NCBI GenBank assembly: GCA_016717705.1
Contig: JADKFD010000003.1
Span: forward strand, 140,278-204,277
Direction of reading: 5' to 3'
From: Rhodanobacteraceae bacterium
GTDB taxonomy: Bacteria; Pseudomonadota; Gammaproteobacteria; Xanthomonadales; SZUA-5
DNA length: 64,000 nt
Every line of letters begins with the position of its first letter. Positions within the stretch are counted from its first letter, which is position 1. The notes beneath the pieces are model-generated. The model made no database searches. It saw only the letters and a list, made by a program, of their open reading frames with translations, and was not told where the DNA came from. Shown in pieces: positions 1 to 8,461 of this stretch. Made by a program: the position numbers and the translations under genes.

Positions 1-1031
1 TCATGCAACTGCTGCTGTTCGGCTTCGCCATCAACACCGATCCCAAACATCTGCCGACGGCGGTGGTCAGCGCCGAGTCCAGCGAGTTCTCGCGGCGGCT
101 GATCTCGGCGATGAGCAACTCCGACTATTTCGATCTGCAACCCGCCCCGCCCACCATCGACGCCGCGCGGCAGATGCTGGAACGCGGCGACGTGCTGTTC
201 CTGTTGCGCATCCCGGCGCAGTTTTCGCGCGATCTGGTGCGCGGCCAACGCCCGCAGCTGTTGATCGAGATCGACGCCACCGATCCGGTGGCCAGCGGCA
301 ATGCGATGGCGGCGCTGAGCGCGCTGGTCGATCAAGCGATCGCCACCGAACTCAAAGGGCCGTTGTCCGGCCTGGCCGCACGCGCCGGACCGATCGAGCT
401 GCGTGTGCAGCGCCGCTACAACCCCGAAGGTATCACCCAGTTCAACATCGTGCCCGGCCTGATGGGCGTGATCCTGACCATGACCCTGATCATGCAGACC
501 GGCCTTGCCATTGCCCGCGAACGCGAGCGCGGCACCATGGAGAATCTGCTGGCAATGCCAGCGCGACCGTTGGAGATCATGATCGGCAAGCTGGTGCCCT
601 ACATCCTGGTCGCCTACATCCAGGTCACGGTCATCCTGTCGGCCGCGCATTTCGTCTTCGGCGTGCCGATCCTGGGGTCGATCCCGCTGTTGCTGCTGTG
701 CGTGCTCGCTTTCGTCATCGCCAATCTGTCGGTCGGCCTGCTGTTCTCGACCCTGGCGAAGAACCAGATGCAGGCCATGCAGATGACCTTTTTCTTCTTC
801 CTGCCGTCGATCCTGCTGTCCGGCTTCATGTTTCCCTTCCGCGGCATGCCGGGCTGGGCGCAGAACATCGGCGAGGTGCTGCCGCTGACCCACTTCTTGC
901 GCATCGTTCGCGGCATCTTGCTCAAGGTCAATGGCCCGGCCGATGTTTGGCCTAACCTCTGGCCCCTGTTGGTGTTTACCCTGGTGGTAGTGGCGTTGGG
1001 GGCGAAGCGGTTCAGGAAGACGTTGGATTGA
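1..1031 (+). CDS. ABC-2 type transporter permease (5' truncated by window edge)
   Basis: Membrane permease of an ABC-2 family exporter, the kind that pairs with a cytoplasmic ATPase to export drugs or lipids. The visible 342 residues open with QLLLFGFAINTDPKHLPTAV, a motif that in this family follows a first N-terminal membrane helix, so the real start lies left of the window. A periplasmic domain (about residues 20-140) is followed by five or six hydrophobic segments between about 145 and 335, and the conserved RERERGTMENLLAMP motif (about 172-186) sits between helices as usual. The stop is directly followed by a heptamer-repeat element. The ATPase partner should lie just upstream, outside the window. 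Confidence 0.88.
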   Translation, partial: MQLLLFGFAINTDPKHLPTAVVSAESSEFSRRLISAMSNSDYFDLQPAPPTIDAARQMLERGDVLFLLRIPAQFSRDLVRGQRPQLLIEIDATDPVASGNAMAALSALVDQAIATELKGPLSGLAARAGPIELRVQRRYNPEGITQFNIVPGLMGVILTMTLIMQTGLAIARERERGTMENLLAMPARPLEIMIGKLVPYILVAYIQVTVILSAAHFVFGVPILGSIPLLLLCVLAFVIANLSVGLLFSTLAKNQMQAMQMTFFFFLPSILLSGFMFPFRGMPGWAQNIGEVLPLTHFLRIVRGILLKVNGPADVWPNLWPLLVFTLVVVALGAKRFRKTLD

Positions 1032-1042
1032 TCTTGAAAGCA

Positions 1043-1198
1043 GTGAGTAGTGAATAGTGAGCGGTGAGTAACACCCGGCACTTGCGCAGCCTTGGGTCGG
1101 GACAAGGCGAACGGCGCAACTTTGCTGGCTCTTCCTACTCACCCACACCACCACCACACTCACTACTCACTACTCACTACTCACTATTCACTACTCAC
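1043..1198. repeat. Heptamer-arm inverted element A
   Basis: The left arm (1043-1070) is four 7-bp units, GTGAGTA, GTGAATA, GTGAGCG, GTGAGTA. The right arm (1157-1198) is six units of the reverse complement (CACTCAC then TACTCAC/TATTCAC). The arms can pair around a core of about 86 bp. It fills the gap between the permease stop and the methyltransferase gene; I see no gene in 1032-1311. Confidence 0.8.
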
Positions 1199-1311
1199 CG
1201 CTCTCCGATGACCTCTGGCACTTTTCGCAAATGCCCCCAGATACCAGTCTTCGCCCTTGAGCAATCGAGCGCCGGACCGCTACCCTTGACCTCTTTCCTT
1301 TTCACTTCGGG

Positions 1312-1989
1312 ATGCTAGACAGCGCCATGGCCGGATCGCTCAATATTGAACGTGCTCGTTTCAACATGGTCGAGCAACAGGTGCGCCCCTGGGAGGTGCT
1401 CGATCCGCGCGTGCTCGACGTGCTCGGCGAGGTCAAGCGCGAGGATTTCGTGCCGGCGCAGCACCGCAAGCTGGCCTTCGCGGATCTGTCGATCCCGCTG
1501 GACCACGGCCAGTTCATGATGAAACCGGTGGTTGAAGGCCGCTTGCTGCAGGCGCTGGAACTGACCGGCGATGAGGACGTGCTGGAAATCGGAACCGGCA
1601 GCGGCTTCATCGCCGCCTGCCTGGCGCGCCTGGCGCGGCAGGTGGTGTCGATCGAACTGCATGCCGATCTGGCCGAGCGTGCGCGCAGTCGCATTGGCGC
1701 CAGTGGCATCCGCAACTGCCAGGTGCTGGCCCAGGATGCTTTCGGCTACCAGCCGTCGCAGAGTTTCGACGCGATTGCCGTGACCGGTGCCGTCGCCGCC
1801 GTGCCGGAGGCCTTCACCCGCTGGCTGAAGCCAGGTGGCCGCATGTTCATCGTGCGCGGACTGTCGCCGATGATGGAGGCGCTGCTGCTGACCCGGCAAG
1901 GCCCCGACCTGATCGACACGCGCAGCCTGTTCGAAACCGATCTGCCCTATCTGAAGGGCGCGGAACCCGCGTCCCGATTCGAATTCTAA
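1312..1989 (+). CDS. Protein-L-isoaspartate O-methyltransferase family protein
   Basis: SAM-dependent methyltransferase of the Pcm family, which repairs isoaspartyl residues; this 225-aa form upstream of tolC is common in xanthomonads and its true substrate is uncertain. The SAM-binding motif I reads VLEIGTGSGFIAACLARL (about residues 88-105), preceded by the family-typical IPLDHGQFMMKP stretch. The start could be 1312 or the in-frame ATG at 1327 (MAGSLNIERARFNM), which fits the family N-terminus better. tolC begins 23 bp after the stop, so the two are probably co-transcribed. Confidence 0.85.
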   Translation: MLDSAMAGSLNIERARFNMVEQQVRPWEVLDPRVLDVLGEVKREDFVPAQHRKLAFADLSIPLDHGQFMMKPVVEGRLLQALELTGDEDVLEIGTGSGFIAACLARLARQVVSIELHADLAERARSRIGASGIRNCQVLAQDAFGYQPSQSFDAIAVTGAVAAVPEAFTRWLKPGGRMFIVRGLSPMMEALLLTRQGPDLIDTRSLFETDLPYLKGAEPASRFEF

Positions 1990-2012
1990 AAGACCATTGC
2001 AAGAGGATTACC

Positions 2013-3389
2013 ATGCGTCGCCATCAATTGACCATTGCCCTGATCGCGGGCCTGACGGCCCTGAGCAGCGCGGCATCCGCCGCCGATCTGGCCCAGATCT
2101 ACGAGATGGCGCGCGCCAGCGACCCGCAGTTGGCGGCAGCGGAATCGCAGATGCTCGCGGCGGGCGAAGGCGTGGTGCAGGCGCGCTCCGCGCTGCTGCC
2201 GAACCTCAGCGCCTCGGCATCGTACGGCGACTCCAACAGCGACAGCTCGTCGATCACCTCGATTCCGAACGAAGACGGCACGGTCAGTTTCGGCCAGGCG
2301 GATGGAGGCGGCGACACCACCACCCGCACCTACCAGCTGCGGTTGACGCAGAGCATCTACGATCATTCCAACTACACGCGCTTGCGCGGCGCGCGCGCCG
2401 GCGCCTCGCAGGGCGAAGCTGCCTACGATCGCGCCAACGATGAGCTCATCGTGCGCGTCGCCACCGCGTATTTCGAGGCGCTGACCGCAACCACCAACCT
2501 GGGTGCCGTGAAGGCCGAGGAGACCGCGGTCAAGCGTCAGCTGGAGCAAGCGCAACAGCGTTTCGAGGTTGGACTATCGGCGATCACCGACGTGCATGAA
2601 GCGCAGGCGCGCTACGACGCCGCGCGTGCCGCCGCGATCCTGGCCCAGTTCCAGCTCGACGACGCCTATGAGGCACTCAATGAACTGACCGGCAAGCCCG
2701 TCAGCGATCTGCGCCCGGTCGCCGAGAAGCTCGCATTGACCAGTCCGGTGCCGGACGACTCCGAAGCGTGGGTGAAGACCGCAGAAGCCGAGAATCCGCT
2801 GCTGTCGGTGCGCCGCTTCGCGCTGGAACAGGCCGAGCAGGCCGTTGCGACGGCCAAGGCCGGCCATTTGCCGACGCTCGGCGCCGATTACACCTGGCTC
2901 GACCAGACCACCTCGGGCGACCGCTTCTCGAACGACGTGACGTTTCCGGCCGACGGCGATTTCGCCGACCACGGCTTCGGCGTGGTGCTGAACGTACCGA
3001 TCTTCGAAGGCCTGGCCACGCAGTCGAAGGTACGTCAGGAAAGCCACAACCGGGATGTCGCTGCCGATCAATACGAGCAGGAGTTGCGCATGATCGTGCG
3101 CAACACGCGCAAGGCCTATCGCGCGGTCGCCGCCGGCATCACCGAAGTCGAGGCCCGCAGTCAGGCGCTGGTCTCGGCGCAGAGCGCGCTCGACGCAACC
3201 CAGGCTGGCTTCGAGGTCGGCACGCGCACCATCGTCGACGTGCTGATCAGCCAGCAGGTGCTGTTCCAGGCCCAGCGCGACTACGCCCTGTCGCGCCACA
3301 ACTACCTGCTGAACTCGCTGCGCCTGAAGCAGGCCGCCGGCACCATCACTGTGGCCGATCTGCAGGCGGTCAACGCGGTGCTGCAGTAG
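2013..3389 (+). CDS. tolC: TolC family outer membrane efflux protein
   Basis: Outer-membrane channel of tripartite efflux pumps and type I secretion; it forms a trimeric beta-barrel plus periplasmic alpha-helical tunnel. The 458-aa protein has a signal peptide ending ASA|AD near residue 24, then DLAQIYEMARASDPQLAAAE, the usual TolC start, and two tandem OEP repeats (about 25-235 and 240-440). QSIYDHSNYTRLRGARAG and FEVGTRTIVDVLISQQ are family-typical. An AGAGGA ribosome site lies 7 bp upstream of the ATG. It probably forms an operon with the preceding methyltransferase and is convergent with waaA, whose stop codon is 1 bp away. Confidence 0.95.
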   Translation: MRRHQLTIALIAGLTALSSAASAADLAQIYEMARASDPQLAAAESQMLAAGEGVVQARSALLPNLSASASYGDSNSDSSSITSIPNEDGTVSFGQADGGGDTTTRTYQLRLTQSIYDHSNYTRLRGARAGASQGEAAYDRANDELIVRVATAYFEALTATTNLGAVKAEETAVKRQLEQAQQRFEVGLSAITDVHEAQARYDAARAAAILAQFQLDDAYEALNELTGKPVSDLRPVAEKLALTSPVPDDSEAWVKTAEAENPLLSVRRFALEQAEQAVATAKAGHLPTLGADYTWLDQTTSGDRFSNDVTFPADGDFADHGFGVVLNVPIFEGLATQSKVRQESHNRDVAADQYEQELRMIVRNTRKAYRAVAAGITEVEARSQALVSAQSALDATQAGFEVGTRTIVDVLISQQVLFQAQRDYALSRHNYLLNSLRLKQAAGTITVADLQAVNAVLQ

Positions 3390-3390
3390 C

Positions 3391-4875
3391 TTAGGTACGC
3401 AGCGCATTCGCACCGAACGTGCCGTTTGTCGTTGATTTTGTGGGAGCGGATTTACTCCGCGATAGCTTTCGCGGGATAAACCCGCTCCCACACAAAGCGA
3501 AAAGCTCGCGGAGTAAATCCGCTCCCACAGTGACTCGCGGCGCTGTCACGTAGGCCCTGCGGGCCAACCTGACCACAGGTGGCTCGGCGCCAGGTGTGGT
3601 CACCGCCAGAATCTCCTCGATCGCCGCCAATGTGCGCGGTACCGCACCGCGTTCGCGTTCGACCACCGCCAACGCCGCCGCGCCCATTGCCGCGGCGCGC
3701 CTGGGATCGCTGAGGATGCGCACCACCTGACTGCCGAGCGCCGCGCCGTTCGCCACGCGCACAGCCGCGTCCTCGGCGACCAGCGTATCGGTGATCTCGG
3801 CAAAATTGAAAGTGTGCGGTCCGATCAGGATTGGCTTGCGCAGTGCTGCCGGTTCCAGCACGTTATGCCCGCCGATGCGATCCAGGCTGCCGCCGACGAA
3901 GCAGGCGTCGGCACAGGCATAGAACTTCAACAGCTCGCCCATGGTATCGACCACGAAGCACTGCGAATCGAGCGAGGCGATGTGGTCCTCGCTGCGACAA
4001 CTGGTGCGGAATCCATAGGAGCGACACAGCGAGATCGCGGCACGAAAACGCTCCGGATGGCGCGGCACCAGGATCAGCAGAGCGTCCGGAAAGCGCCCGA
4101 GGATGCGCGCATGCGCCTGCAGCACCGCCGCCTCCTCGCCCTCGTGCGTGCTCGCGGCGATCCAGACCGGGCGCAGCGCCCCCCAGGTCTCGCGCCATTC
4201 GCGCGCGACCTCGTCGAGTCCGCCGGGTACCGCCATGTCGAATTTGATGTTGCCGACCACGCGCATGCGCTCAGGGCTGGCGCCCAGGCGCAGGAAGCGC
4301 TCGCCATCGACCTGTGATTGGGCCGCGACCAGCGTGGCGCAGCGCACGGCGTCGCCGATCAAGGAAATCGCTGGCCCATAGCCTTTGAGACTGCGCTCGG
4401 ACAGGCGCGCATTGGCGATGAAGATGGGGATGCCATGCGCCTGACAGGCGAAATACAGGTTCGGCCAGATCTCGGTTTCCATCACCACCGCGATGCGCGG
4501 CTTGACGCGCGCGAAAAAGCGCTCGATCGCGGCCGGCAGGTCATATGGCAGATAGACATGGAACACGCGGTCGCCGAACTGCTTGAGCACCCGGTCCGAA
4601 CCGGTCGGCGTGATCGTGGTCACCACCAGCGGCTGATCCGGGTGGCGCCGCATCAATTCCTGGATCAGCGGAATCGCCGCATTGAACTCGCCCACCGACA
4701 CCGCATGCACCCAGATCGATGAGGCGAAACCCGGATCGGCAAACCAGCCGAAACGCTCCAGCCAGCGCGAAAAATAGCCACGGTTGCGCAACCCGCGAAA
4801 CGCCAGGCGATACAGGATCACCGGCATCGCCAGGTACATCGCCAGCGTATAGAGGCGGCGCGAGAGTCGGCGCAT
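3391..4875 (-). CDS. waaA: 3-deoxy-D-manno-octulosonic acid transferase (Kdo transferase)
   Basis: Adds Kdo from CMP-Kdo to lipid IVA in LPS synthesis at the inner membrane. Family motifs are present: HAVSVGEFNAAIPLI with the catalytic Glu, TTITPTGSDRV, METEIWPNL, ASTHEGEEAAV and the nucleotide-binding GGSLDRIGGHNVLEP. I choose the ATG at 4875 (MRRLSRRLYTLAMYL, an N-terminal anchor); the open frame reaches 4965, but those extra residues (PRAPCPV repeats) translate a 7-bp repeat arm. The protein is about 494 aa against the usual 420-430: the last ~65 residues run through REP palindromes 3440-3530 (GADLLRELFALCGSGFIPRK) and look like an accidental C-terminal extension. Confidence 0.93.
   Translation of the reverse strand: MRRLSRRLYTLAMYLAMPVILYRLAFRGLRNRGYFSRWLERFGWFADPGFASSIWVHAVSVGEFNAAIPLIQELMRRHPDQPLVVTTITPTGSDRVLKQFGDRVFHVYLPYDLPAAIERFFARVKPRIAVVMETEIWPNLYFACQAHGIPIFIANARLSERSLKGYGPAISLIGDAVRCATLVAAQSQVDGERFLRLGASPERMRVVGNIKFDMAVPGGLDEVAREWRETWGALRPVWIAASTHEGEEAAVLQAHARILGRFPDALLILVPRHPERFRAAISLCRSYGFRTSCRSEDHIASLDSQCFVVDTMGELLKFYACADACFVGGSLDRIGGHNVLEPAALRKPILIGPHTFNFAEITDTLVAEDAAVRVANGAALGSQVVRILSDPRRAAAMGAAALAVVERERGAVPRTLAAIEEILAVTTPGAEPPVVRLARRAYVTAPRVTVGADLLRELFALCGSGFIPRKLSRSKSAPTKSTTNGTFGANALRT
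3440..3530. repeat. REP palindrome cluster (three copies)
   Basis: Three REP units in alternating orientation: GTGGGAGCGGATTTACTCCG (3440), CGGGATAAACCCGCTCCCAC (3472) and GGAGTAAATCCGCTCCCACA (3510). Each pairs GGGAGCGG with CCGCTCCC. They lie inside the 3' end of the waaA reading frame, between convergent tolC and waaA, where they could help end transcription. Confidence 0.85.
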
Positions 4876-4920
4876 GCGGGTTCGGTGCGGGTGGGGGCGC
4901 AGTATCGCCCAGAGACGGGG

Positions 4921-5146
4921 CACGGGGCACGGGGCACGGGGCACGGGGCACGGGGCACGGGGCACGGGAAGGCTCGCACGACAGCGGTTCCCGGAGTGCG
5001 CCGCGCCTGCGGCGCCGCTCTTTCATCTGTGTGGATCCCGGACCCCAGAGCGCCCGCGCAGGCGCGCGGCCCTCCAAGAGCATCGGACACCCCGTCCCGG
5101 ACTTGCCCCGAGCCCCGAGCCTCGTGCCCCGTGCCCCGTGCCCCGC
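4921..5146. repeat. Heptamer-arm inverted element B
   Basis: Seven tandem CACGGGG/CACGGGA units at 4921-4969 face six units of GCCCCGT/GCCCCGA at 5105-5146, the reverse complement, around a ~135-bp core. It occupies the divergent intergenic region between waaA and the acyltransferase gene, so promoters for both must lie in or beside it. Confidence 0.85.
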
Positions 5147-5166
5147 TATCCGCTTAGACTCGCCCC

Positions 5167-6090
5167 ATGCGCAAAGTGAAGACCGCGGCCAGGCCGCTGT
5201 GGCATCCGTATTCCTGGCCGGGCTGGATCGCGGTCGCCCTGCTGTGGCTGATCGCGCGGATTCCGCATCGCTTGGCGCTGGCTTTGGGCGCCTCGGCCGG
5301 CCCGCTGGTTCTGAGCTTGATGCCGCGCAGAAGACGCATCCTGGAACGCAATCTGGCCCTGTGCTTTCCCGACTGGAGCGACGCCCAGCGACGCTCCATC
5401 GCCCGCGAGAACGCGCGTGAATCGGGCCGCATGCTGGCGGCCTTTGCCTGGGGCTGGTTTGGCTCGATCCGCCGCGTGGCCAAGCTGTCCGTGGTCATCG
5501 ACGGCCTGGAGCACATCGAAGCCGCGCGCGCCGCGGGGCGCGGCGTGTTGTTGGTCGGCGCGCACTTCAGTCATCTGGAACTGGCCGGACGCCTGCTGTG
5601 CCGCTTCATTCCGCTGGCCGGCATGTATCGCGAACATCACGATCCGGCCTTCGAGTGGGCGGTCAAGCGCGCGCGAGCGCGCTACGCCGATGCGATGTTC
5701 CGCCGCGACGAGTTGCGCGGCGTACTGCGGTATCTCAAGTCCGGCGGCGTGCTGTGGTACGCGCCGGATCAGGAATACCACCGTGGCGAGCGCGTGTTCG
5801 CGCCGTTTTTCGGCATACCGGCATCGACCATCACCGCCACCCACCAGATGGCGCGCCTGAGTGGCGCTGCGGTGATCGGCTTCGAACACCGCCGTGAACC
5901 CGATGGCAGCTATCGCTTGCGCCTGCATCCACCGCTGTCCGACTTCCCGAGTGCAGACGCGCTGGCCGACACCACACGCGTCAATGCGTTGCTGGAGCAG
6001 ATCATCCGCGCGGCCCCTGAGCAGTACCTTTGGGCACATGCGCGCTTCAAGGCAAGACCAACCCGCGAAGAGCCCTCGTTGTATCGATAA
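5167..6090 (+). CDS. Lysophospholipid/lipid A acyltransferase (LpxL/HtrB family)
   Basis: Inner-membrane acyltransferase that moves an acyl chain from ACP to a lipid A precursor. The 307-aa protein has an N-terminal hydrophobic anchor (about 17-45), the catalytic HX4E box GAHFSHLE (about 131-138), and YAPDQEYHRGERVFAPFFG, which matches the family's DQ...G...FFG region. Position beside waaA, in divergent orientation, supports a role in lipid A-Kdo assembly. Whether it is the lauroyl- or myristoyl-transferase equivalent cannot be told from sequence alone. Confidence 0.88.
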   Translation: MRKVKTAARPLWHPYSWPGWIAVALLWLIARIPHRLALALGASAGPLVLSLMPRRRRILERNLALCFPDWSDAQRRSIARENARESGRMLAAFAWGWFGSIRRVAKLSVVIDGLEHIEAARAAGRGVLLVGAHFSHLELAGRLLCRFIPLAGMYREHHDPAFEWAVKRARARYADAMFRRDELRGVLRYLKSGGVLWYAPDQEYHRGERVFAPFFGIPASTITATHQMARLSGAAVIGFEHRREPDGSYRLRLHPPLSDFPSADALADTTRVNALLEQIIRAAPEQYLWAHARFKARPTREEPSLYR

Positions 6091-6233
6091 CTTTGCTGCG
6101 CTGGCGGCGTTTGGACAAGGTCAACACAGGTCAAGGGGTGCGGATTCCTGATTGTTGACGCAAAGGCGCCAAAGCAATCATCCCGTCGTATGCCTAAAAT
6201 CGAGGGATTCCTTTTCCGCACCCATCCCTCCCT

Positions 6234-7118
6234 ATGACCACCACGCTGTCCGAATCGAACCTGCCCGGCCTGACCCGGATTCATCGCGGCAAGGTGCGCG
6301 ATGTCTACGCGCTGCCAGACGAGCGCCTGCTGATGGTCGCCACCGATCGTTTGTCCGCCTTCGACGTGATCCTGCCGGACCCGATTCCGGGCAAGGGCGA
6401 GATCCTGACGCAGATGTCGAACTTCTGGTTCGCGCTGACCCAGGCCACCTGCCCGAATCACCTGACCGGCATCGACCCGGTCAGCGTGCTGCCGCCGGGC
6501 ACCGACGCCGAGCTCTACCGGCGTCGCAGCGTGGTTGCGCGGCGGCTGAAGCCGGTGCCGGTCGAGGCGATTGCGCGCGGTTACCTGATCGGCTCGGGCT
6601 GGAAGGAATATCAGGCGCGCGGCAGCGTTTGCGGCATCGCCCTGCCCGCCGGCATCGAAATGGCCGGCGAGTTGCCCGAACCCATTTTCACGCCATCCAC
6701 CAAGGCTGCGGTGGGCGATCACGACGAGAACATCGGCTTCGATCGCGTCATCGAGCTGGTCGGCGCCGATCTGGCCGAACGCGTGCGCGCGGCGACCCTG
6801 GCGCTGTATGCGCAGGCGCGACGCCATGCCGCAGCACGCGGCATCCTCATCGCCGACACCAAGTTCGAGTTCGGCCTGGACGCGGACGGCACGCTGCGGG
6901 TGATGGACGAGATCCTCACCCCGGATTCCTCGCGCTTCTGGCCCGCCGCCGAATGGGTGCCGGGGCGCAACCCGCCGTCCTTCGACAAGCAGTTCGTGCG
7001 CGATTACCTGGAGACGCTGGACTGGAACAAGACCGCGCCCGGGCCGCGAATTCCGGCCGAGGTCATCGAAGGCACGCGGGCGAAGTACGCGCAGGCGCTG
7101 CAGTTGTTGACGGCGTGA
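6234..7118 (+). CDS. purC: Phosphoribosylaminoimidazole-succinocarboxamide synthase
   Basis: SAICAR synthase, the ATP-dependent ligation of aspartate to CAIR in de novo purine synthesis. The 294-aa protein is the longer form. Motifs are RGKVRDVYALPDERLLMVAT, DRLSAFDVILPDPIPGKG, AIARGYLIGSGWKEY, FTPSTKAAVGDHDEN and DTKFEFGLDADG. It is a stand-alone gene; 6091-6233 upstream holds no other gene. A REP pair follows the stop by 12 bp. Confidence 0.97.
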   Translation: MTTTLSESNLPGLTRIHRGKVRDVYALPDERLLMVATDRLSAFDVILPDPIPGKGEILTQMSNFWFALTQATCPNHLTGIDPVSVLPPGTDAELYRRRSVVARRLKPVPVEAIARGYLIGSGWKEYQARGSVCGIALPAGIEMAGELPEPIFTPSTKAAVGDHDENIGFDRVIELVGADLAERVRAATLALYAQARRHAAARGILIADTKFEFGLDADGTLRVMDEILTPDSSRFWPAAEWVPGRNPPSFDKQFVRDYLETLDWNKTAPGPRIPAEVIEGTRAKYAQALQLLTA

Positions 7119-7130
7119 GCGGCCGCTGTC

Positions 7131-7207
7131 GTAGGAGCGACGTGTACGTCGCGACCGTCATCAGTCCCGTTCGCAGCGATGGTCGCGACGTACACGTCGC
7201 TCCTACA
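7131..7207. repeat. REP inverted pair
   Basis: GTAGGAGCGACGTGTACGTC at 7131 and its near reverse complement at 7185-7207, each itself a palindrome (GCGACGTGTACGTCGC), separated by about 30 bp. It sits between purC and the kinase gene and can fold as one large hairpin. Confidence 0.85.
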
Positions 7208-7221
7208 ATGGCGCGCAACCG

Positions 7222-8226
7222 ATGAGCCTCAGCCCCGACCGCCTCACCGCCCTCGCCGCCTTCGCCCAGGCGCACCTCGGCGTGCTCGACGGCCCGCCGA
7301 CCGCGGCCTCCGCCGACGCCAGCTTCCGCAGCTACTGGCGCGTGCGCCAAGGGCTGCGCAGTTGGGTGGTGATGAACGCGCCGCCGGACAAGGAGGACGT
7401 CGGGCCGTTCATCGACATTGCCGCCCGGTTGCGCGCCGCCGGGCTCAACGCACCAGAGGTCATCGCCCAGGATCTTGCCCAGGGTTTCCTGCTGCTGAGC
7501 GACCTGGGAACGCGCACCTACTTGCCGGAACTCGACGAGGCGCATGTCGAAGCGCTGTATGGCGATGCATTCGACGCGCTGCAAACGATGCAGACTCGCG
7601 TCGATGCCCACGGACTGCCCCTCTACGACACACTGCGCCTGACCACCGAGATGGAGCTGTTTCCGATCTGGTTCCTCGGGCGGCATCTGGGTCTGGAGCT
7701 TGACGGCAAGCACGCGAATATCATCGAAGACTGCATGCAGCGACTGCTGAACAGCGCCGCCGAACAGCCCATGCGCTTCGTCCACCGTGACTATCACTCG
7801 CGCAACCTGATGATCGTGCCGGGCGCCAATCCGGGGATCATCGACTTCCAGGACGCGGTGATCGGCCCGATCACCTATGACCTGGTATCGCTGCTCAAGG
7901 ATTGCTACATCCAGTGGCCGCTGGCGCGGGTCTACGGCTGGGCCGAGAACTATCGCCAGCGCCTGGTGGCGGCCGGCGTGGTGGAAGTCGGCACCACGCG
8001 CTGGCGCCGCTGGTTCGACTGGATGGGTCTGCAGCGGCACCTCAAGGTGCTTGGCATCTTCGCTCGATTGAACTATCGCGACGGCAAGTCCGGGTACTTG
8101 AACGATCTGCCGCTGGTGCTCGATTACACACTGAGTGTGTGCCAGCGCTACGGCGAACTGGCGCCATTTGGCGAGTGGCTCGAAAAGCTGACGCGCGGGG
8201 TGGATTTGACGCGGGCGAAGGCTTGA
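7222..8226 (+). CDS. amgK: N-acetylmuramate/N-acetylglucosamine 1-kinase (APH-fold)
   Basis: Aminoglycoside-phosphotransferase-fold kinase of the AmgK type, which phosphorylates MurNAc/GlcNAc at C1 in the peptidoglycan recycling route that bypasses de novo UDP-MurNAc synthesis. The 334-aa protein has the catalytic loop FVHRDYHSRNLMIV (H-D-x-H-x-x-N, about 188-201), the metal-binding IIDFQDAVIGPITYDLVSL, and an N-terminal ADASFRSYWRV loop. AmgK usually sits beside the uridylyltransferase MurU; here the next gene is crcB on the other strand, so MurU must be elsewhere or absent. Confidence 0.85.
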   Translation: MSLSPDRLTALAAFAQAHLGVLDGPPTAASADASFRSYWRVRQGLRSWVVMNAPPDKEDVGPFIDIAARLRAAGLNAPEVIAQDLAQGFLLLSDLGTRTYLPELDEAHVEALYGDAFDALQTMQTRVDAHGLPLYDTLRLTTEMELFPIWFLGRHLGLELDGKHANIIEDCMQRLLNSAAEQPMRFVHRDYHSRNLMIVPGANPGIIDFQDAVIGPITYDLVSLLKDCYIQWPLARVYGWAENYRQRLVAAGVVEVGTTRWRRWFDWMGLQRHLKVLGIFARLNYRDGKSGYLNDLPLVLDYTLSVCQRYGELAPFGEWLEKLTRGVDLTRAKA

Positions 8227-8235
8227 CCGCAAGAG

Positions 8236-8312
8236 CATCGCGCGCGAGCGCGCTCCTACAAATCCTGCGTGGACTCTCGGCAAGGTTGTAGGAGCGCGCT
8301 CGCGCGCGATGC
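8236..8312. repeat. REP inverted pair
   Basis: Two copies of the ATCGCGCGCGAGCGCGCTCC-type palindrome in inverted orientation around a loop starting TACAAATCCTGCGTGGACTC. Almost the same unit, loop included, recurs at 29391-29468, so this 77-bp double element moves or is copied as a unit. Confidence 0.85.
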
Positions 8313-8372
8313 CCTTTGCGCAATCCGCGCCGAAGATGCGGGATGAACCCGCCCCCCACAAAACCCTGCGGC

Positions 8373-8461
8373 GTAGCCCGGTGTACGCGCGAAAGCGCGT
8401 TCACCGGGGCGGTGACGTCGCAAGTACCCGGTGAATCGCTGCGCGATACATCGGGCTACAG
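8373..8461. repeat. Intergenic palindrome (GTAGCCCGGTGTACGC type)
   Basis: GTAGCCCGGTGTACGC at 8373 and the inverse ...ATACATCGGGCTAC ending at 8460 bracket two inner short palindromes. The element overlaps the crcB stop codon (8456-8458), so the end of crcB is drawn from repeat sequence. It may act as terminator for the convergent amgK and crcB genes. Confidence 0.6.
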
